Assembly (NCBI GenBank): GCA_964421085.1
Contig: CAYQVO010000003.1
Coordinates: forward strand, 1-64,000
DNA length: 64,000 nucleotides
From: CAYQVO01 sp964421085
Lineage (GTDB): Bacteria > Bdellovibrionota_C > UBA2361 > CAYQVO01
Direction: 5' to 3'
A model generated the notes under the pieces. It was not told the origin of the DNA. It saw nothing but the letters and a program-made list of their open reading frames with translations, and searched no databases. Shown here in pieces: positions 1-8,970 of the stretch (its first letter is position 1; each line of letters starts with the position of its first letter). The position numbers and the translations under genes were made by a program.

Positions 1-125
1 AAATTCAGGGAAGGCTGCCGCCTAACGACTCAACAAAAACGGGTAAAGATCACCTCGATGCTCCGAGATTCTGGTAAACAGCGGCGGTATTGCCTGATGA
101 CAATGGATATCCCGAACATCGCACG

Positions 126-232
126 ACTCCCCTGAACAGGCCCTTCGACACGCTCAAGCCGGCCCGGGAAGTGCGAGGGGAACGCCTTCGCAATGACGAC
201 CTGGAAGAAAAAAGGGCAGACCCGTCATTGAC
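126..232. repeat. REP-like dispersed repeat segment in a gene-free left end
   Basis: Bases 1-268 hold no convincing gene. Within them, positions 172-199 read on the minus strand as a CGTCATTGCGA-type element followed by a GC-rich tail, and positions 219-232 repeat the ACCCGTCATTG core on the plus strand. The same core occurs at 59829-59859. The stretch at 141-160 resembles the CCCTTCGACA-type dispersed sequences common in intergenic regions of environmental genomes. I infer a REP/intergenic repeat family; copy number cannot be judged from one window. Confidence 0.4.
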
Positions 233-268
233 TTGAGCGTCGCGCTTCCATGTGCTCCCAATGACCGC

Positions 269-2557
269 TTACGGGCATATCGATTTGGAGTCACAAGGGT
301 ATTGCGTCAGAGTGAAGGTTTTTCCCATCCACGATATATGGGCCACGCGAGTTTGGGTGCAGCTCATGTTCCGCTGGTATTTCACCACAAGCTGGCCCCC
401 GCCTGAGCCGTTCGTGCCGTTCGGATACCAGATACTGAGCCAGGAGACATCGGACGTGGCGGTCCATTTGCAGTTCGCCGAAGATGCGGTGATGGTGATA
501 AAATGCGTCCACTCTGTACTCGACGAATCGCAGCCTGCCGCTTTTGGAACAGAGGTTTCCGGCATGCCGTAGGTGCAGTTGTTCGGCGTTGCCGTAGGTG
601 CAGCTTTGAAGTTTGCAGTCACCTTCACATTTTTGGAAGCCTTGAACTGCCACGGGTTTGCGGAAGAAGATCCTTGCCCGCCTGTCCAGCCTTCAAAAGT
701 GTAACCGGCCGCCGGGCGCGCCGTAAGTGTAACAGTTGCCCTTTTCCTGTAAACGCCTCCGCCTTCCACACTGCCGCCTGCCGCCGGAGATGCACTGGTC
801 GTAATCCTGTATCCTTCCGCCTCGAGCGTTACTTCGTGGAGAGCACCGCTGCTCAGATAGCCTGTAACATTCTTGAACACAGCGGCCTTGAAGCCGTCCT
901 TCATGAACTTTGCCTTGTATTTGGTGTACGGCTCGACACTACCCCAGTAGAACTTTCCATCCGCGTTGGTGCTCGATTTCATGATACGCCCGGCGCGGTC
1001 ACCATTGACAGCCAAAAGCCTCAAGCTGACATTTGGAACCGTTGCTCCGTCGGAATCCTTCACAACACCTGCATAAAAGTACTTGCCTCCCGTGAAGGTC
1101 GCAGTCTTTGAATTATTTCCCGTCGACGCCCCCTCCTGAAATTCGAGCATTTTCTCGTAACCACTGCGGGCTTTCAGAAGAGCGCTGAATACTGCCTGAT
1201 TGCTCTTGAAGAACCACCCCTTGTCCACCTGAGCAATCTGAAGCACCCGGTTGCCTTCCACATTTTTCAGAGTGATGTACTCGCCGAGCCGCCTCAGTTT
1301 GTCAGGAGATTTGTTCGCCTCGAATGCAATCTTCCTGTTAAGCTTGAAGAAGCGATTCTTCCCTTTGAAGTTAAGGCGCCACCAGCCGATCATATCTTTT
1401 GTACCGCCGGTTCCCCTGCACTTCGGCCCGTTCATGTAGGCCCATGAAGCGTTTATCAGCTCATCGACGCATGCGTAACCTTCTCCGACAAAGATATTCG
1501 GTTTCGGGTTCGATCCGGCCACCTGTCCTGTGCAAAGATCGTGCGCAAAGCACTGAGCGCTGTAAGTCACGGGGCTGAAATTATGCATATCCTCATGGAA
1601 CTCGCCGAAGCACCCGGGTCCGCAACGGCCGGGGCAGAAAGATTTCTCCGCCGTTCCCGGAAAGCCCACGCGGACAGTGTTGCCGTCCGGGGCTTTACAC
1701 ACATCAACCGGAGAATTCACGAGGTTTTTCGGCCAGGACTGGGTCGAGGTACAACCGTCGCTCCCCGTGTAGATCGTTCCGAGATAGGAGCAGATATCTG
1801 TGTTGCTGAGACCACATATCGCTTTCTGCCGGTATTTTTTTGCAGTCCCGTAAGTCCATCCATGAGACTTGAGCCAGTCCTTATAGTAATCAAGACCAAG
1901 ATAGGTGGACCAATCTAATCCCAGAATACCCTTGGCGACAGCTCCAATCTCCCAGCACTTGGATGGGTCATTCTGGGCTGCCATCGTATAATTTGCGCCG
2001 GAATAATTTGCGCCGGTGGAATTCATCGCTGTTGCACCTTCCACGGCAAACTGTTCTCCGGTTCCTTCTGGAAAACTCATTTCAAACGGCAGTCCTTCAG
2101 GGGCCATTTCAACCATATACCCGAGCACTCGCGCAAAAACTGACTGGATGCGCCCATCGGTATCGACACGTCCGCGCAGCAGACGGCCGAGAGGGGCGAG
2201 GAGCTTCTTGTCGTCATGTGTCATCGGAGCAAGTCCGCCGTGACTGAACCTGACATCTACCGATCTGACGATGTCTGCCTCGTCCGCCCTCGCGGTAATG
2301 ATCTTTCCGCTTGCCGGAAGACGGAACGAGACTGTCGTTTCCCCTTCTGATTCGCTGTGCGCGGCGAATGTCAATATCGTCCTGCTTTCCCCGCCGCCAT
2401 TCCGTTCAATCACCTCACCTTTAAGGCTGCCCTCATCATTCGCATGGATGACCGCGCGCAGATCCGAGGAGAGGCCCGGGGAAGGAATGAATACCACTGA
2501 CAACAAAAACAAAGCCGTCAGCGTAGACAGCGAAATAGAATGATGTCCTCTGAGCAT
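269..2557 (-). CDS. Secreted multidomain protein with PLA2-like core, InlB-like repeat and BACON-like domain
   Basis: This 762-residue protein starts at an ATG preceded by a GAGGAGG ribosome site. It has an N-terminal hydrophobic signal peptide (about residues 10-30). A Cys-rich central region (about 200-345) contains CPGRCGPGC followed by CFAHDLC at 336-342; C-x2-H-D-x-C resembles the His/Asp active site of phospholipase A2, although overall homology is not proven. A carboxypeptidase-regulatory-like beta domain (about 490-575), a divergent InlB B-type repeat (about 585-655, with the GYTFEGWTGG signature) and a C-terminal BACON-like domain (about 670-760, TSDVSWLSI) follow. This is the architecture of a cell-surface or secreted protein, possibly lipid- or carbohydrate-directed. 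It is transcribed away from the pilin operon. The secreted, multidomain nature is certain; enzymatic activity is inference. Confidence 0.85.
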   Translation of the reverse strand: MLRGHHSISLSTLTALFLLSVVFIPSPGLSSDLRAVIHANDEGSLKGEVIERNGGGESRTILTFAAHSESEGETTVSFRLPASGKIITARADEADIVRSVDVRFSHGGLAPMTHDDKKLLAPLGRLLRGRVDTDGRIQSVFARVLGYMVEMAPEGLPFEMSFPEGTGEQFAVEGATAMNSTGANYSGANYTMAAQNDPSKCWEIGAVAKGILGLDWSTYLGLDYYKDWLKSHGWTYGTAKKYRQKAICGLSNTDICSYLGTIYTGSDGCTSTQSWPKNLVNSPVDVCKAPDGNTVRVGFPGTAEKSFCPGRCGPGCFGEFHEDMHNFSPVTYSAQCFAHDLCTGQVAGSNPKPNIFVGEGYACVDELINASWAYMNGPKCRGTGGTKDMIGWWRLNFKGKNRFFKLNRKIAFEANKSPDKLRRLGEYITLKNVEGNRVLQIAQVDKGWFFKSNQAVFSALLKARSGYEKMLEFQEGASTGNNSKTATFTGGKYFYAGVVKDSDGATVPNVSLRLLAVNGDRAGRIMKSSTNADGKFYWGSVEPYTKYKAKFMKDGFKAAVFKNVTGYLSSGALHEVTLEAEGYRITTSASPAAGGSVEGGGVYRKRATVTLTARPAAGYTFEGWTGGQGSSSANPWQFKASKNVKVTANFKAAPTATPNNCTYGMPETSVPKAAGCDSSSTEWTHFITITASSANCKWTATSDVSWLSIWYPNGTNGSGGGQLVVKYQRNMSCTQTRVAHISWMGKTFTLTQYPCDSKSICP

Positions 2558-2657
2558 TTATGCCTCCTCGATAACAAAGCAGACTGTGAGCATCACAGGA
2601 CTCTCCCGCTCTTTCGAGCGCCCTGTATGCGCATCTCTCCGCGGAGAATTCACATTG

Positions 2658-2676
2658 AGGCGAATCATATTCGCCT
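2658..2676. promoter_or_regulatory. Inverted repeat upstream of the secreted protein gene
   Basis: An 8-bp perfect inverted repeat (AGGCGAAT, three-base spacer, ATTCGCCT) lies about 100 bp upstream of the start at 2557. Neither side carries a T-tract adequate for an intrinsic terminator. It may be an operator or simply a small hairpin in the leader. Function is unproven. Confidence 0.25.
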
Positions 2677-2744
2677 ATCACAGCGACAATCAAACTTTTT
2701 AACATGCTGGTGAAGGTTTTTTTTTCGGAAGAAAGAGGAAAAAT

Positions 2745-3110
2745 TCAGGCAATCCGTCCAGCTGTCTGTTCACGGCACTCGCGCGCTGTGGGCAGGCGAA
2801 ATTCCTTGAGATCTTGAACGAGTTCAGCTTTCGAGGGATTGGCTGCCTGCACACCGTAAACACTCACCGGCAAAGCCGGACGCTTTTTCTTTACAGCCTT
2901 AACCAGGCCTTCAGCCGGCGCCTTAAGCCAGGAATCCGCCTTCATTAATCGACTGGCTTTCTTTGCCGATTTGATTGTTGCTGCGACTGGATCAGTTTCA
3001 GTTCCCGAGGTCGGGCAGCCGGGCGCGGCCGCGAGCCGAGTAACAATCTGTTTCTTTGATCTTTTCTGGAAAGACGCCCCGGCGGCTTCCCTCCCTGCCG
3101 CTTCTTTCAC
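2745..3110 (-). CDS. Small Lys/Ala-rich hypothetical protein, possibly frameshifted
   Basis: A 121-residue frame, opened here at a GTG, encodes a basic Lys/Ala-rich product with no domain I recognise. The frame stays open upstream to 3152 without an ATG. A second frame starting with ATG at 3240 (MKKVFESWGRFPK) runs to a stop at 3115-3117 and overlaps it. The two might be one gene split by a frameshift. The N-terminal piece faintly recalls the ESWGRYP start of FAD-binding oxidoreductases, but the remainder does not support that family. It could equally be non-coding. It lies between two divergent units, and bases 3241-3434 contain no other gene. Confidence 0.3.
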   Translation of the reverse strand: MKEAAGREAAGASFQKRSKKQIVTRLAAAPGCPTSGTETDPVAATIKSAKKASRLMKADSWLKAPAEGLVKAVKKKRPALPVSVYGVQAANPSKAELVQDLKEFRLPTARECREQTAGRIA

Positions 3111-3434
3111 GTACTCACTCCATGCTTCCCATGCCTGCGGGAATACGGCTCAATCCTTCCACTCGGCGGAGCTGTATAGCCTCCCGATGGGCCGCTTTTG
3201 GAAACCGGCCCCACGATTCAAAGACCTTCTTCATGCCCGGGGTTGCAGCCTGAGCTGCATCCTGCCCGGCGGCGTGGCATAAGGAGCAGAATCAAGCAGC
3301 CGTTGTTGTTTCCCGCAGATACCGACATTCTTTTTGTCGAGCGGACAATTTTTGTCACTCTGATTTTCACCAGTTTCACCATGGACTTTCAGGGGATATG
3401 TTGCAGAGGTATAAGAATTGCATGCTAACCTGTC

Positions 3435-3902
3435 GTGAGTTCTCCACACCGGCCATTTTTGACTTCCTTTGTGTCCCAGCGCGGATATTCTCTTATTGAA
3501 GTCGTTGTCGTTGCCTCGCTCATAGCCGTGCTCACGGGGCTTGCGGCGCTCAATTTCAAAGAGCTGGAAAGCCCGGCAACAAGCGCCGGCCGTGCGATGT
3601 TTTCATACTTCAAGACCGTCCAGGGAAAGGCCATGGCTACGACAAGCACTTACACGGTCAGCGCTGTTTCCTCAACCGAGATTCGCGCCACCTCGGCCAC
3701 TGCCTGCAGCAGCGAAGACCAGACCGAAGACCTCCAGCTGCGTTTCAGGCTTCCCGACGGGGCACATCTTGTGCAGACCGACTGGGCAACATGCTACAAC
3801 TCGAGGGGCCTTGCAAACAACAGCGTGGACCTTTCGATTCAGGATTCAGCCACTACGAAAATCCTTCACCTGGTTCTGGGAGGTGGAATAAAGCTGGAAT
3901 GA
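3435..3902 (+). CDS. GspH/FimT-like minor pseudopilin
   Basis: This 155-residue protein carries a type III (prepilin) signal. After a basic leader of about 16 residues comes G|YSLIEVVVVASLIAVLTG, with Glu at +5 of the mature protein, the hallmark of substrates of the prepilin peptidase PilD. The rest is a small beta-rich domain typical of GspH/FimT minor pilins, which prime pilus assembly at the tip. The start is a GTG, because an in-frame stop lies just upstream at 3426 and no ATG is available. It is first in a tightly packed plus-strand operon; its stop overlaps the next start as ATGA. Family assignment rests on length, N-terminus and operon position. Confidence 0.82.
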   Translation: MSSPHRPFLTSFVSQRGYSLIEVVVVASLIAVLTGLAALNFKELESPATSAGRAMFSYFKTVQGKAMATTSTYTVSAVSSTEIRATSATACSSEDQTEDLQLRFRLPDGAHLVQTDWATCYNSRGLANNSVDLSIQDSATTKILHLVLGGGIKLE

Positions 3903-4276
3903 AGAACCGCGGCTTCTCTCTCCTGGAACTTCTTGTCTCTTTCCTCATATTCGAGGTCATCATGGCAACCTCCATGAGCGAGGTGCTCCAGTACATAAAA
4001 TCGAGCCGCGATAACCAGATTCGAACGGAAGCGGCCGGAGCTGCTCAGTACGTTCTGGACGAGCTTCGCTCGATCAATCCGGCAAACCTGCCGTCGACCG
4101 GGGCAGGAACAGCGCAAAGTGTGACAATCGGAGAGCACTCTTTTCAGGTGGTTCCAGACTACTGCACAGAAGCCTCCCTCTGCACTGGAACGGGTATCCG
4201 GCAGATTCGTGTCACTGTGAGCATGGCAGGAAAAGTCTGGTATGTTGTGGATACGGCATATGCGCAGCTTCGTTGA
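3899..4276 (+). CDS. PilV-like minor pilin
   Basis: This 125-residue prepilin begins MKNRG|FSLLELLVSFLIFEV, with a very short leader, Gly at -1 and Glu at +5. It was started at the ATG at 3899, which overlaps the previous stop (ATGA) and implies translational coupling; a longer reading from 3791 would place the prepilin motif internally and is rejected. The C-terminal part holds two Cys residues (YCTEASLCTG) that may form a disulfide loop, as in many minor pilins. It probably acts in the pilus tip complex together with its neighbours. PilV-like is a positional call; PilE- or GspI-like would be equally compatible. Confidence 0.8.
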   Translation: MKNRGFSLLELLVSFLIFEVIMATSMSEVLQYIKSSRDNQIRTEAAGAAQYVLDELRSINPANLPSTGAGTAQSVTIGEHSFQVVPDYCTEASLCTGTGIRQIRVTVSMAGKVWYVVDTAYAQLR

Positions 4277-5138
4277 TGACGAAAAAGGTTTTACCCTGAT
4301 CGAGCTGCTCGTTTCAGCCACGCTGCTCCTTATACTGGGCGCGCTCACAGCTTCTTCAATTCTTGTCATCAAGAAGCTCTATTCCGAAGACTCGGCGCGA
4401 AAACAGATCAATCAAAGCTTGAGGGGTTCCCTGGACATCATAGGGACCGATATTCGGGTAGGTGGAGAAAATCTTCCGATGGCGTTTCCTGCGTTCGAAG
4501 TCGTGGGTGGCGGACCGACGTCCAATGAGCTGGTTGTGCGAAGAAGCCTTCTCGATGAAGTCCTGAAGGTCTGCGAAAAGATCACGGGAAACACCGCCGA
4601 ACCGCATGTGTATTTCGCCGTCGACTTCGTCACGCCCGGATGCATCTTCGGAGACAACACGCATAATTACGAGACATGGAAAGCATACAGGCAGAGCCAG
4701 GGGGGCGTTGTCCGTGCGTACATCGTTAACATGACGACAGGCCTCGGAGAATTTTTCAATTATGTGGACGAGGACATTACCGGCCACAAATACCGCATCT
4801 GGAGAGACGGAGGGAAATGGGAAAATGACTACGATGCGGATTCCAGCGCAGTCTATCTGCTGGAAGAATGGCGGTACCGGGTCAAGGATGGAGTACTGGA
4901 AGTCGTTGCGGGTGACGACGAAAGCACTTCCTTCAAGGTGATGCTTGATGTGATTAGTTTTCAGATCTCAGTGGGAATGACCGACGGATCCGTGAAGTCT
5001 TCGTTTACAGGCGAAGACGACTGGACGTCCATGCGGTATGTCGAGGCAGCAATTACAGCGCAGCAGACAGTGGGCGGAAAGGTAATCCAGCGCTCGCTGA
5101 AATCCCGCTTCTTCCCGAGAAATGTCTTGTCTTTCTGA
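4260..5138 (+). CDS. PilW/GspJ-like minor pilin
   Basis: This 292-residue prepilin has the leader MRSFVDDEKG followed by FTLIELLVSATLLLILGA, with Glu at +5. The ATG at 4260 lies 17 bp inside the preceding gene, consistent with the tight operon. The body is larger than a major pilin and fits PilW/GspJ-type minor pilins, with several charged loops and a Cys pair in the region of residues 105-135. An upstream in-frame start at 4242 is possible but would lengthen the leader to 16 residues; the shorter leader is typical. It is expected to sit in the inner membrane and then in the pilus tip after processing. Confidence 0.8.
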   Translation: MRSFVDDEKGFTLIELLVSATLLLILGALTASSILVIKKLYSEDSARKQINQSLRGSLDIIGTDIRVGGENLPMAFPAFEVVGGGPTSNELVVRRSLLDEVLKVCEKITGNTAEPHVYFAVDFVTPGCIFGDNTHNYETWKAYRQSQGGVVRAYIVNMTTGLGEFFNYVDEDITGHKYRIWRDGGKWENDYDADSSAVYLLEEWRYRVKDGVLEVVAGDDESTSFKVMLDVISFQISVGMTDGSVKSSFTGEDDWTSMRYVEAAITAQQTVGGKVIQRSLKSRFFPRNVLSF

Positions 5139-5147
5139 GAGAGGCCT

Positions 5148-6917
5148 GTGAAGGAAAAAGGATTCGCATTGATGGTCACCATGTGTCTGCTTGGGGCGCT
5201 CGCAGCAATACTTGCGGCCTATGCCATGACAACCCGGTTCGACTCGGCCTCCACCCACTTTTCACGAAACACCACCACGGGTTTTTATGCCGCGGAAGCG
5301 GGCCTCAACGCCCGGGCAGAAAAGATAAGGGAGATTTTTGTCGGATACAACCGTCCGACAGGAACATCACCGACAGCTGAGAATCCCTGTGCCGGCGGCA
5401 ATAACGGAAGCGGCGATTACGTCTGCCAGGCAACTGATATCAACAAGAGGAGCGTCAAGTCGTATGTCATGGAGGAGGCGGGGAATCCGATCATTCTTAC
5501 GATTCCACCCGGTGAAAGGTATCAAAATCTGAACGCCCAGGAGTACAGATATACCGCAGCATCCAGGTCTGAAGCGCCCTCGACTTCGCATGTTGAAGCC
5601 ATTCTGGAGCTTAAATTCAAAAGCCGGCTTGTTCCTCTCTTTCAGTTCGCTGCGTTTTACAATAAAGACCTCGAGATACTCCCCGGCCCGACTATGACAC
5701 TGTCCGGCCCGGTGCATACGAATGGAGACCTGTACCTGATGAGCGATGGAAATTCCCTGACAATTTCAGGGCAGGTGACATCAGCCGGAGATATCTACAG
5801 GGGACGAAAGAACAACTCTGCCTGCACGAACAACACTGTGAGTGTATACGATCCTTCGAATCCACGCGCGCTGATCCCGTCCTGTCCCGCAAGAGTCAGG
5901 GTTGATCCTGCGATTCTTGGACCATGGCATGGGATGATCCAGGCGAGGGTTTCCCCGGTTACAGTGCCGGGGTCGGAGCTGTTCGATGCGTCGCCGGGCG
6001 CGCTTTACTGGGACAAGGCCGACCTGCGTCTGGCGCTGAATGTGGACGCGGCCGGAAACAAGCTCTCAATTCAGATCATGAATCAGGACAATACAGGCAA
6101 TGCCGCGGAGACCGCTTCGTTTCTTGGCTGCGCCGGCGACGTGAACGGAAAGGTTGCTGACCGCGTCACAATGTACAATGCAAGAGAGGCTAAGACAGTC
6201 TACCTTCTCGAAGTGGACATAAAAAACCTTCTCAACTGCCTCCACTCGACCAGCTGGTTCGGAACCGGAAAAACCCTGGGCGATTCCACTGAAGGAGGGC
6301 TTGTCTTTCACTTTACCGTGAAGGGGCCTCAATCTCTCAGCGACGCAAATCCTTACGGGGTAAGGGCATACCAGGGAGCAGAACTGAAATCAACAATTGA
6401 CGGCGCACCCGCGGTCCGAGGCATGACCATCATAAGCGATCAGGCGTTTTATATCAGAGGAAGTTACAACTCCACAAACAAGAAGCCGGCTGCAGTGCTC
6501 GCAGATTCTCTCAATATTCTTTCGAACAACTGGAACGATGCAAACAGCGAATCGGGACTCGGCTCACGCATAGCCTCCAATACCGTCGTGAACACCGCAC
6601 TGCTCGCCGGAACGGACACTACCGGAGGCACTGAGGGAACAGGCGGCCAGGGAAAGGGCAACTATAATGGCGGTCTCGAAAACTATCCCCGCTTTCATGA
6701 GAACTGGTCCGGAAAAACACTGACATACAGGGGTTCCTTCGTAAGTCTGGGAAAACCCAGGCATGTTACGGGAGCGTGGAGCAATCAGTCATACAATCCC
6801 CCTGTCAGAGACTGGAACTACGACACTTCATTCAATAACGCAGCCAATCTTCCGCCAATCACGCCGCGTTTCGTCTACCTCCGGCAGGAGTTGTTTATGA
6901 GAGATTTTGAACGTTGA
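5148..6917 (+). CDS. PilX-like pilus assembly protein
   Basis: This 589-residue protein starts at a GTG after a purine-rich stretch. Its N-terminus, MKEKGFALMVTMCLLGALAA, is hydrophobic but lacks the canonical Glu+5 of prepilins, as in PilX_N-domain proteins. The segment GFYAAEAGLNARAE shortly after is a typical PilX_N signature (YxAEAGL). The rest is a long extracellular beta-rich region (about 170-589) with scattered Cys residues. It is fourth in the minor-pilin operon. PilX-family proteins contribute to the pilus tip, adhesion and assembly priming. It is much longer than classical PilX (about 200 residues), so the C-terminal 400 residues may form an adhesin-like module. Confidence 0.78.
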   Translation: MKEKGFALMVTMCLLGALAAILAAYAMTTRFDSASTHFSRNTTTGFYAAEAGLNARAEKIREIFVGYNRPTGTSPTAENPCAGGNNGSGDYVCQATDINKRSVKSYVMEEAGNPIILTIPPGERYQNLNAQEYRYTAASRSEAPSTSHVEAILELKFKSRLVPLFQFAAFYNKDLEILPGPTMTLSGPVHTNGDLYLMSDGNSLTISGQVTSAGDIYRGRKNNSACTNNTVSVYDPSNPRALIPSCPARVRVDPAILGPWHGMIQARVSPVTVPGSELFDASPGALYWDKADLRLALNVDAAGNKLSIQIMNQDNTGNAAETASFLGCAGDVNGKVADRVTMYNAREAKTVYLLEVDIKNLLNCLHSTSWFGTGKTLGDSTEGGLVFHFTVKGPQSLSDANPYGVRAYQGAELKSTIDGAPAVRGMTIISDQAFYIRGSYNSTNKKPAAVLADSLNILSNNWNDANSESGLGSRIASNTVVNTALLAGTDTTGGTEGTGGQGKGNYNGGLENYPRFHENWSGKTLTYRGSFVSLGKPRHVTGAWSNQSYNPPVRDWNYDTSFNNAANLPPITPRFVYLRQELFMRDFER

Positions 6918-6934
6918 AATAGTGAGGTTACGCT

Positions 6935-7177
6935 ATGAAAATTCTGCAGATTCTGTCTGTGATCTTCCTTGCGATGCTCTGCACGGCATCCATTGCCATG
7001 GCTGACGCACAGTGTCCCGAGTCTTGTCCGGAAGGACAGGTCCTTGTGACATTTGGTGACGGCAATAATCTTTCCTGCACATGCGTTCCTCAGGGAGAGG
7101 GCATGGTGGAAGGACCCGCAGGATGCACCGGCGACTCATGCGATGCGCCTGCTGAAACGGAACAGCAGAATCAGTAG
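6935..7177 (+). CDS. Small Cys-rich secreted protein
   Basis: This 80-residue protein has a clear signal peptide (MKILQILSVIFLAMLCTASI, cleavage near AMADA). The mature part of roughly 57 residues contains six Cys (CPESC, SCTC, GCTGDSC), enough for three disulfides, and has an acidic Gln-rich tail. It begins 17 bp after the PilX-like gene and is probably co-transcribed with the minor-pilin operon. It may be a periplasmic or tip-associated partner. No known family was recognised. Confidence 0.65.
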   Translation: MKILQILSVIFLAMLCTASIAMADAQCPESCPEGQVLVTFGDGNNLSCTCVPQGEGMVEGPAGCTGDSCDAPAETEQQNQ

Positions 7178-7488
7178 GTAGAGCCTGGGATGAAGACCTC
7201 CGATCTCCGCACGTTACCTGCGGTTGGGATGTGAGGCTTTGCCACCCCGTCGTGACCGCAAACCGGCGCCACCCTCTGATCCCTGATTAACTGGTGAACC
7301 GCCTCAAAACCGCCCGTAAGGCCTTCGAGGAAGTTGGAAACGAAATGCCGGCAGCCCGGCGCGCGCCGACGTTCGTTTCCACAGGTCAGGGCAGCCTCGG
7401 GGAAATCGAAGCTCTGGGGCCTGGCGAGACGGAAGAGGAACAGGTATTTCCCTCCCGTTCTGTGTCACCAATCAGGCTTTCAGAGCCA
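7178..7488. other. Convergent intergenic stretch, no gene seen
   Basis: These 311 bp separate the plus-strand pilin operon from the 3' end of the minus-strand AAA+ gene. An open frame from 7294 runs antisense into the ATPase gene and looks like its shadow. I saw no convincing terminator hairpin with a T-tract. Confidence 0.5.
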
Positions 7489-8970
7489 TCAACTGTTCCC
7501 CTGCCTCGGATCCCTGAAGTCATCCCAGTCGACACCCTTCAAAGAGGGGTCCGTTCGGAGCTGTGGAAATATCATCCCGCCGAAAACCTTTCTTGCGCTC
7601 CTTTTTTTCGCAAAAAGCGCCTCGTGCTTTCCGTAGAAAGTCCCAAGCTGGGCGGGAGTCAGATTGTCGAGGAAGAGAAGTTCAGGATAACTTTTAAAGG
7701 CCTGGTAAGCCCTCCCTGCGCTGTCAAGTTCGCCTGAAAATTCAAGCCTGTCTTGGCCCCGGATGGATCCGCCATACAACGGTGTCCAGTTCAGCCCGAA
7801 GAAAGACACCATTGCTTTCAACAGCTCGAAGTTTTTTTCAGGAAATATGGATTCGTTTTGCCTGTATCCGTGCTTTTCAACCTTGCGCGTCTCGTTGATA
7901 TAGCTTTCCAGCGTCTCCTGCTCGGAAAAGAACTTCGATATGTCTGCCGAGAGGGTCTCGAGGACTTTGCTGGAGGAGTGATGAAGCCTGTAGTGGGCTG
8001 TCTGGAGCAGCTGAACAATCCGCGGCAAGACGTACCGGTAATCATCGTAAATCGGGAACCTGCGGTTACGGATGTTTTCGCTCTTCAACCTCCCGGCTCG
8101 AAGAGCAAATGTGCCCAGGTAGACCTCCTGGAAACGCCCTCCCCGCATCAGGGGCGAGGGAAACTCATCGAGGTTGGAAGTCACTATCAGGAAGACTTTT
8201 GTGAGTGTTTCGCCGGCATGGGACTTGAGGGTATTGAGAAGAGTCATGCCCTTTTCGCTCAGGTCCATCGAGTCGACCGCCTCGTCCACCCGGTGTTCAC
8301 TCGAGCGGTTCGAACTCGCGGTGTTCTGCACGGTTGTTTTCCTGCTGGAAAAAGTCTTTCCGCCTGCCAGGATGAGCATGTCGAACTCGTCGATGAGCGC
8401 GACAACTGTCCGCCCATCCTGAACTGCGCGCTTTTCGAGAGCCTGAAGGACTTCAACCAGCGCAAGAGACGGGTTGTCCTCTCCACGGATGCTGCCCGCG
8501 TCGATTGAGACGAAAATCGCGTCATCACCAATTTCCGACGCGAGGCGCCTCGGGAATTGTGTCTTTCCCGTTCCCGAAGGGCCGTGGAGAAGGAACCCCG
8601 AATGGGGGAACCTCTGGACGGGCTCTCTCGACCTGATAAATGCGACGAGCTTGTCGAAATGCGGCTCCAGTTCCGGCGGGGTAACGTATTCAAGCGGGGA
8701 GAGAGGGGACTGAAGAGCGTGAAGGAAACGGGATGCGCGATCACACTCGCCCACCACTTCCGCAATCTCTCCAAAAATCTGATCGTAGATGCCCGGAAGA
8801 TTGCCCGGAGCTGCCTGCGCTATCCGTTCCGATCCCGCCGAGACCGCAGAGCGGATTCTCTCGAAGCGCACTACCGAACGGGCGAGGCCCGCTTCGTCTG
8901 ATAATGCAGCTTCCCGCAGGGCTTCGGGTTGTGCCTGTTGTGTATCCTGGTCCGGCGCGCCGTCGGGCAT
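7489..8970 (-). CDS. AAA+ ATPase, FtsH/Cdc48-like single module
   Basis: This 493-residue protein has a good ribosome site (GGAGGTAG) before its ATG. A helical N-terminal region (about 1-110) precedes one AAA+ module: Walker A GPSGTGKT, Walker B VVALIDEFD, a sensor-1-like IVTSN, and an RGGRF segment of the type that carries the arginine finger in classical AAA proteins. No protease, membrane segment or second ATPase ring is present. It should be a cytosolic remodelling ATPase, but the substrate is unknown. It stands alone between the pilin operon and a surface protein gene, so context does not reveal its job. It is not a PilB/PilT-type motor, because the secretion-ATPase Asp and His boxes are absent. 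Confidence 0.8.
   Translation of the reverse strand: MPDGAPDQDTQQAQPEALREAALSDEAGLARSVVRFERIRSAVSAGSERIAQAAPGNLPGIYDQIFGEIAEVVGECDRASRFLHALQSPLSPLEYVTPPELEPHFDKLVAFIRSREPVQRFPHSGFLLHGPSGTGKTQFPRRLASEIGDDAIFVSIDAGSIRGEDNPSLALVEVLQALEKRAVQDGRTVVALIDEFDMLILAGGKTFSSRKTTVQNTASSNRSSEHRVDEAVDSMDLSEKGMTLLNTLKSHAGETLTKVFLIVTSNLDEFPSPLMRGGRFQEVYLGTFALRAGRLKSENIRNRRFPIYDDYRYVLPRIVQLLQTAHYRLHHSSSKVLETLSADISKFFSEQETLESYINETRKVEKHGYRQNESIFPEKNFELLKAMVSFFGLNWTPLYGGSIRGQDRLEFSGELDSAGRAYQAFKSYPELLFLDNLTPAQLGTFYGKHEALFAKKRSARKVFGGMIFPQLRTDPSLKGVDWDDFRDPRQGNS

Noticed and set aside
3379..3420. Possible sigma-54 promoter before the pilin operon (GGGG...TTGCA)
   Set aside because: The spacing between the GG and GC elements is nine rather than ten bases, and no enhancer-binding site or regulator was seen.
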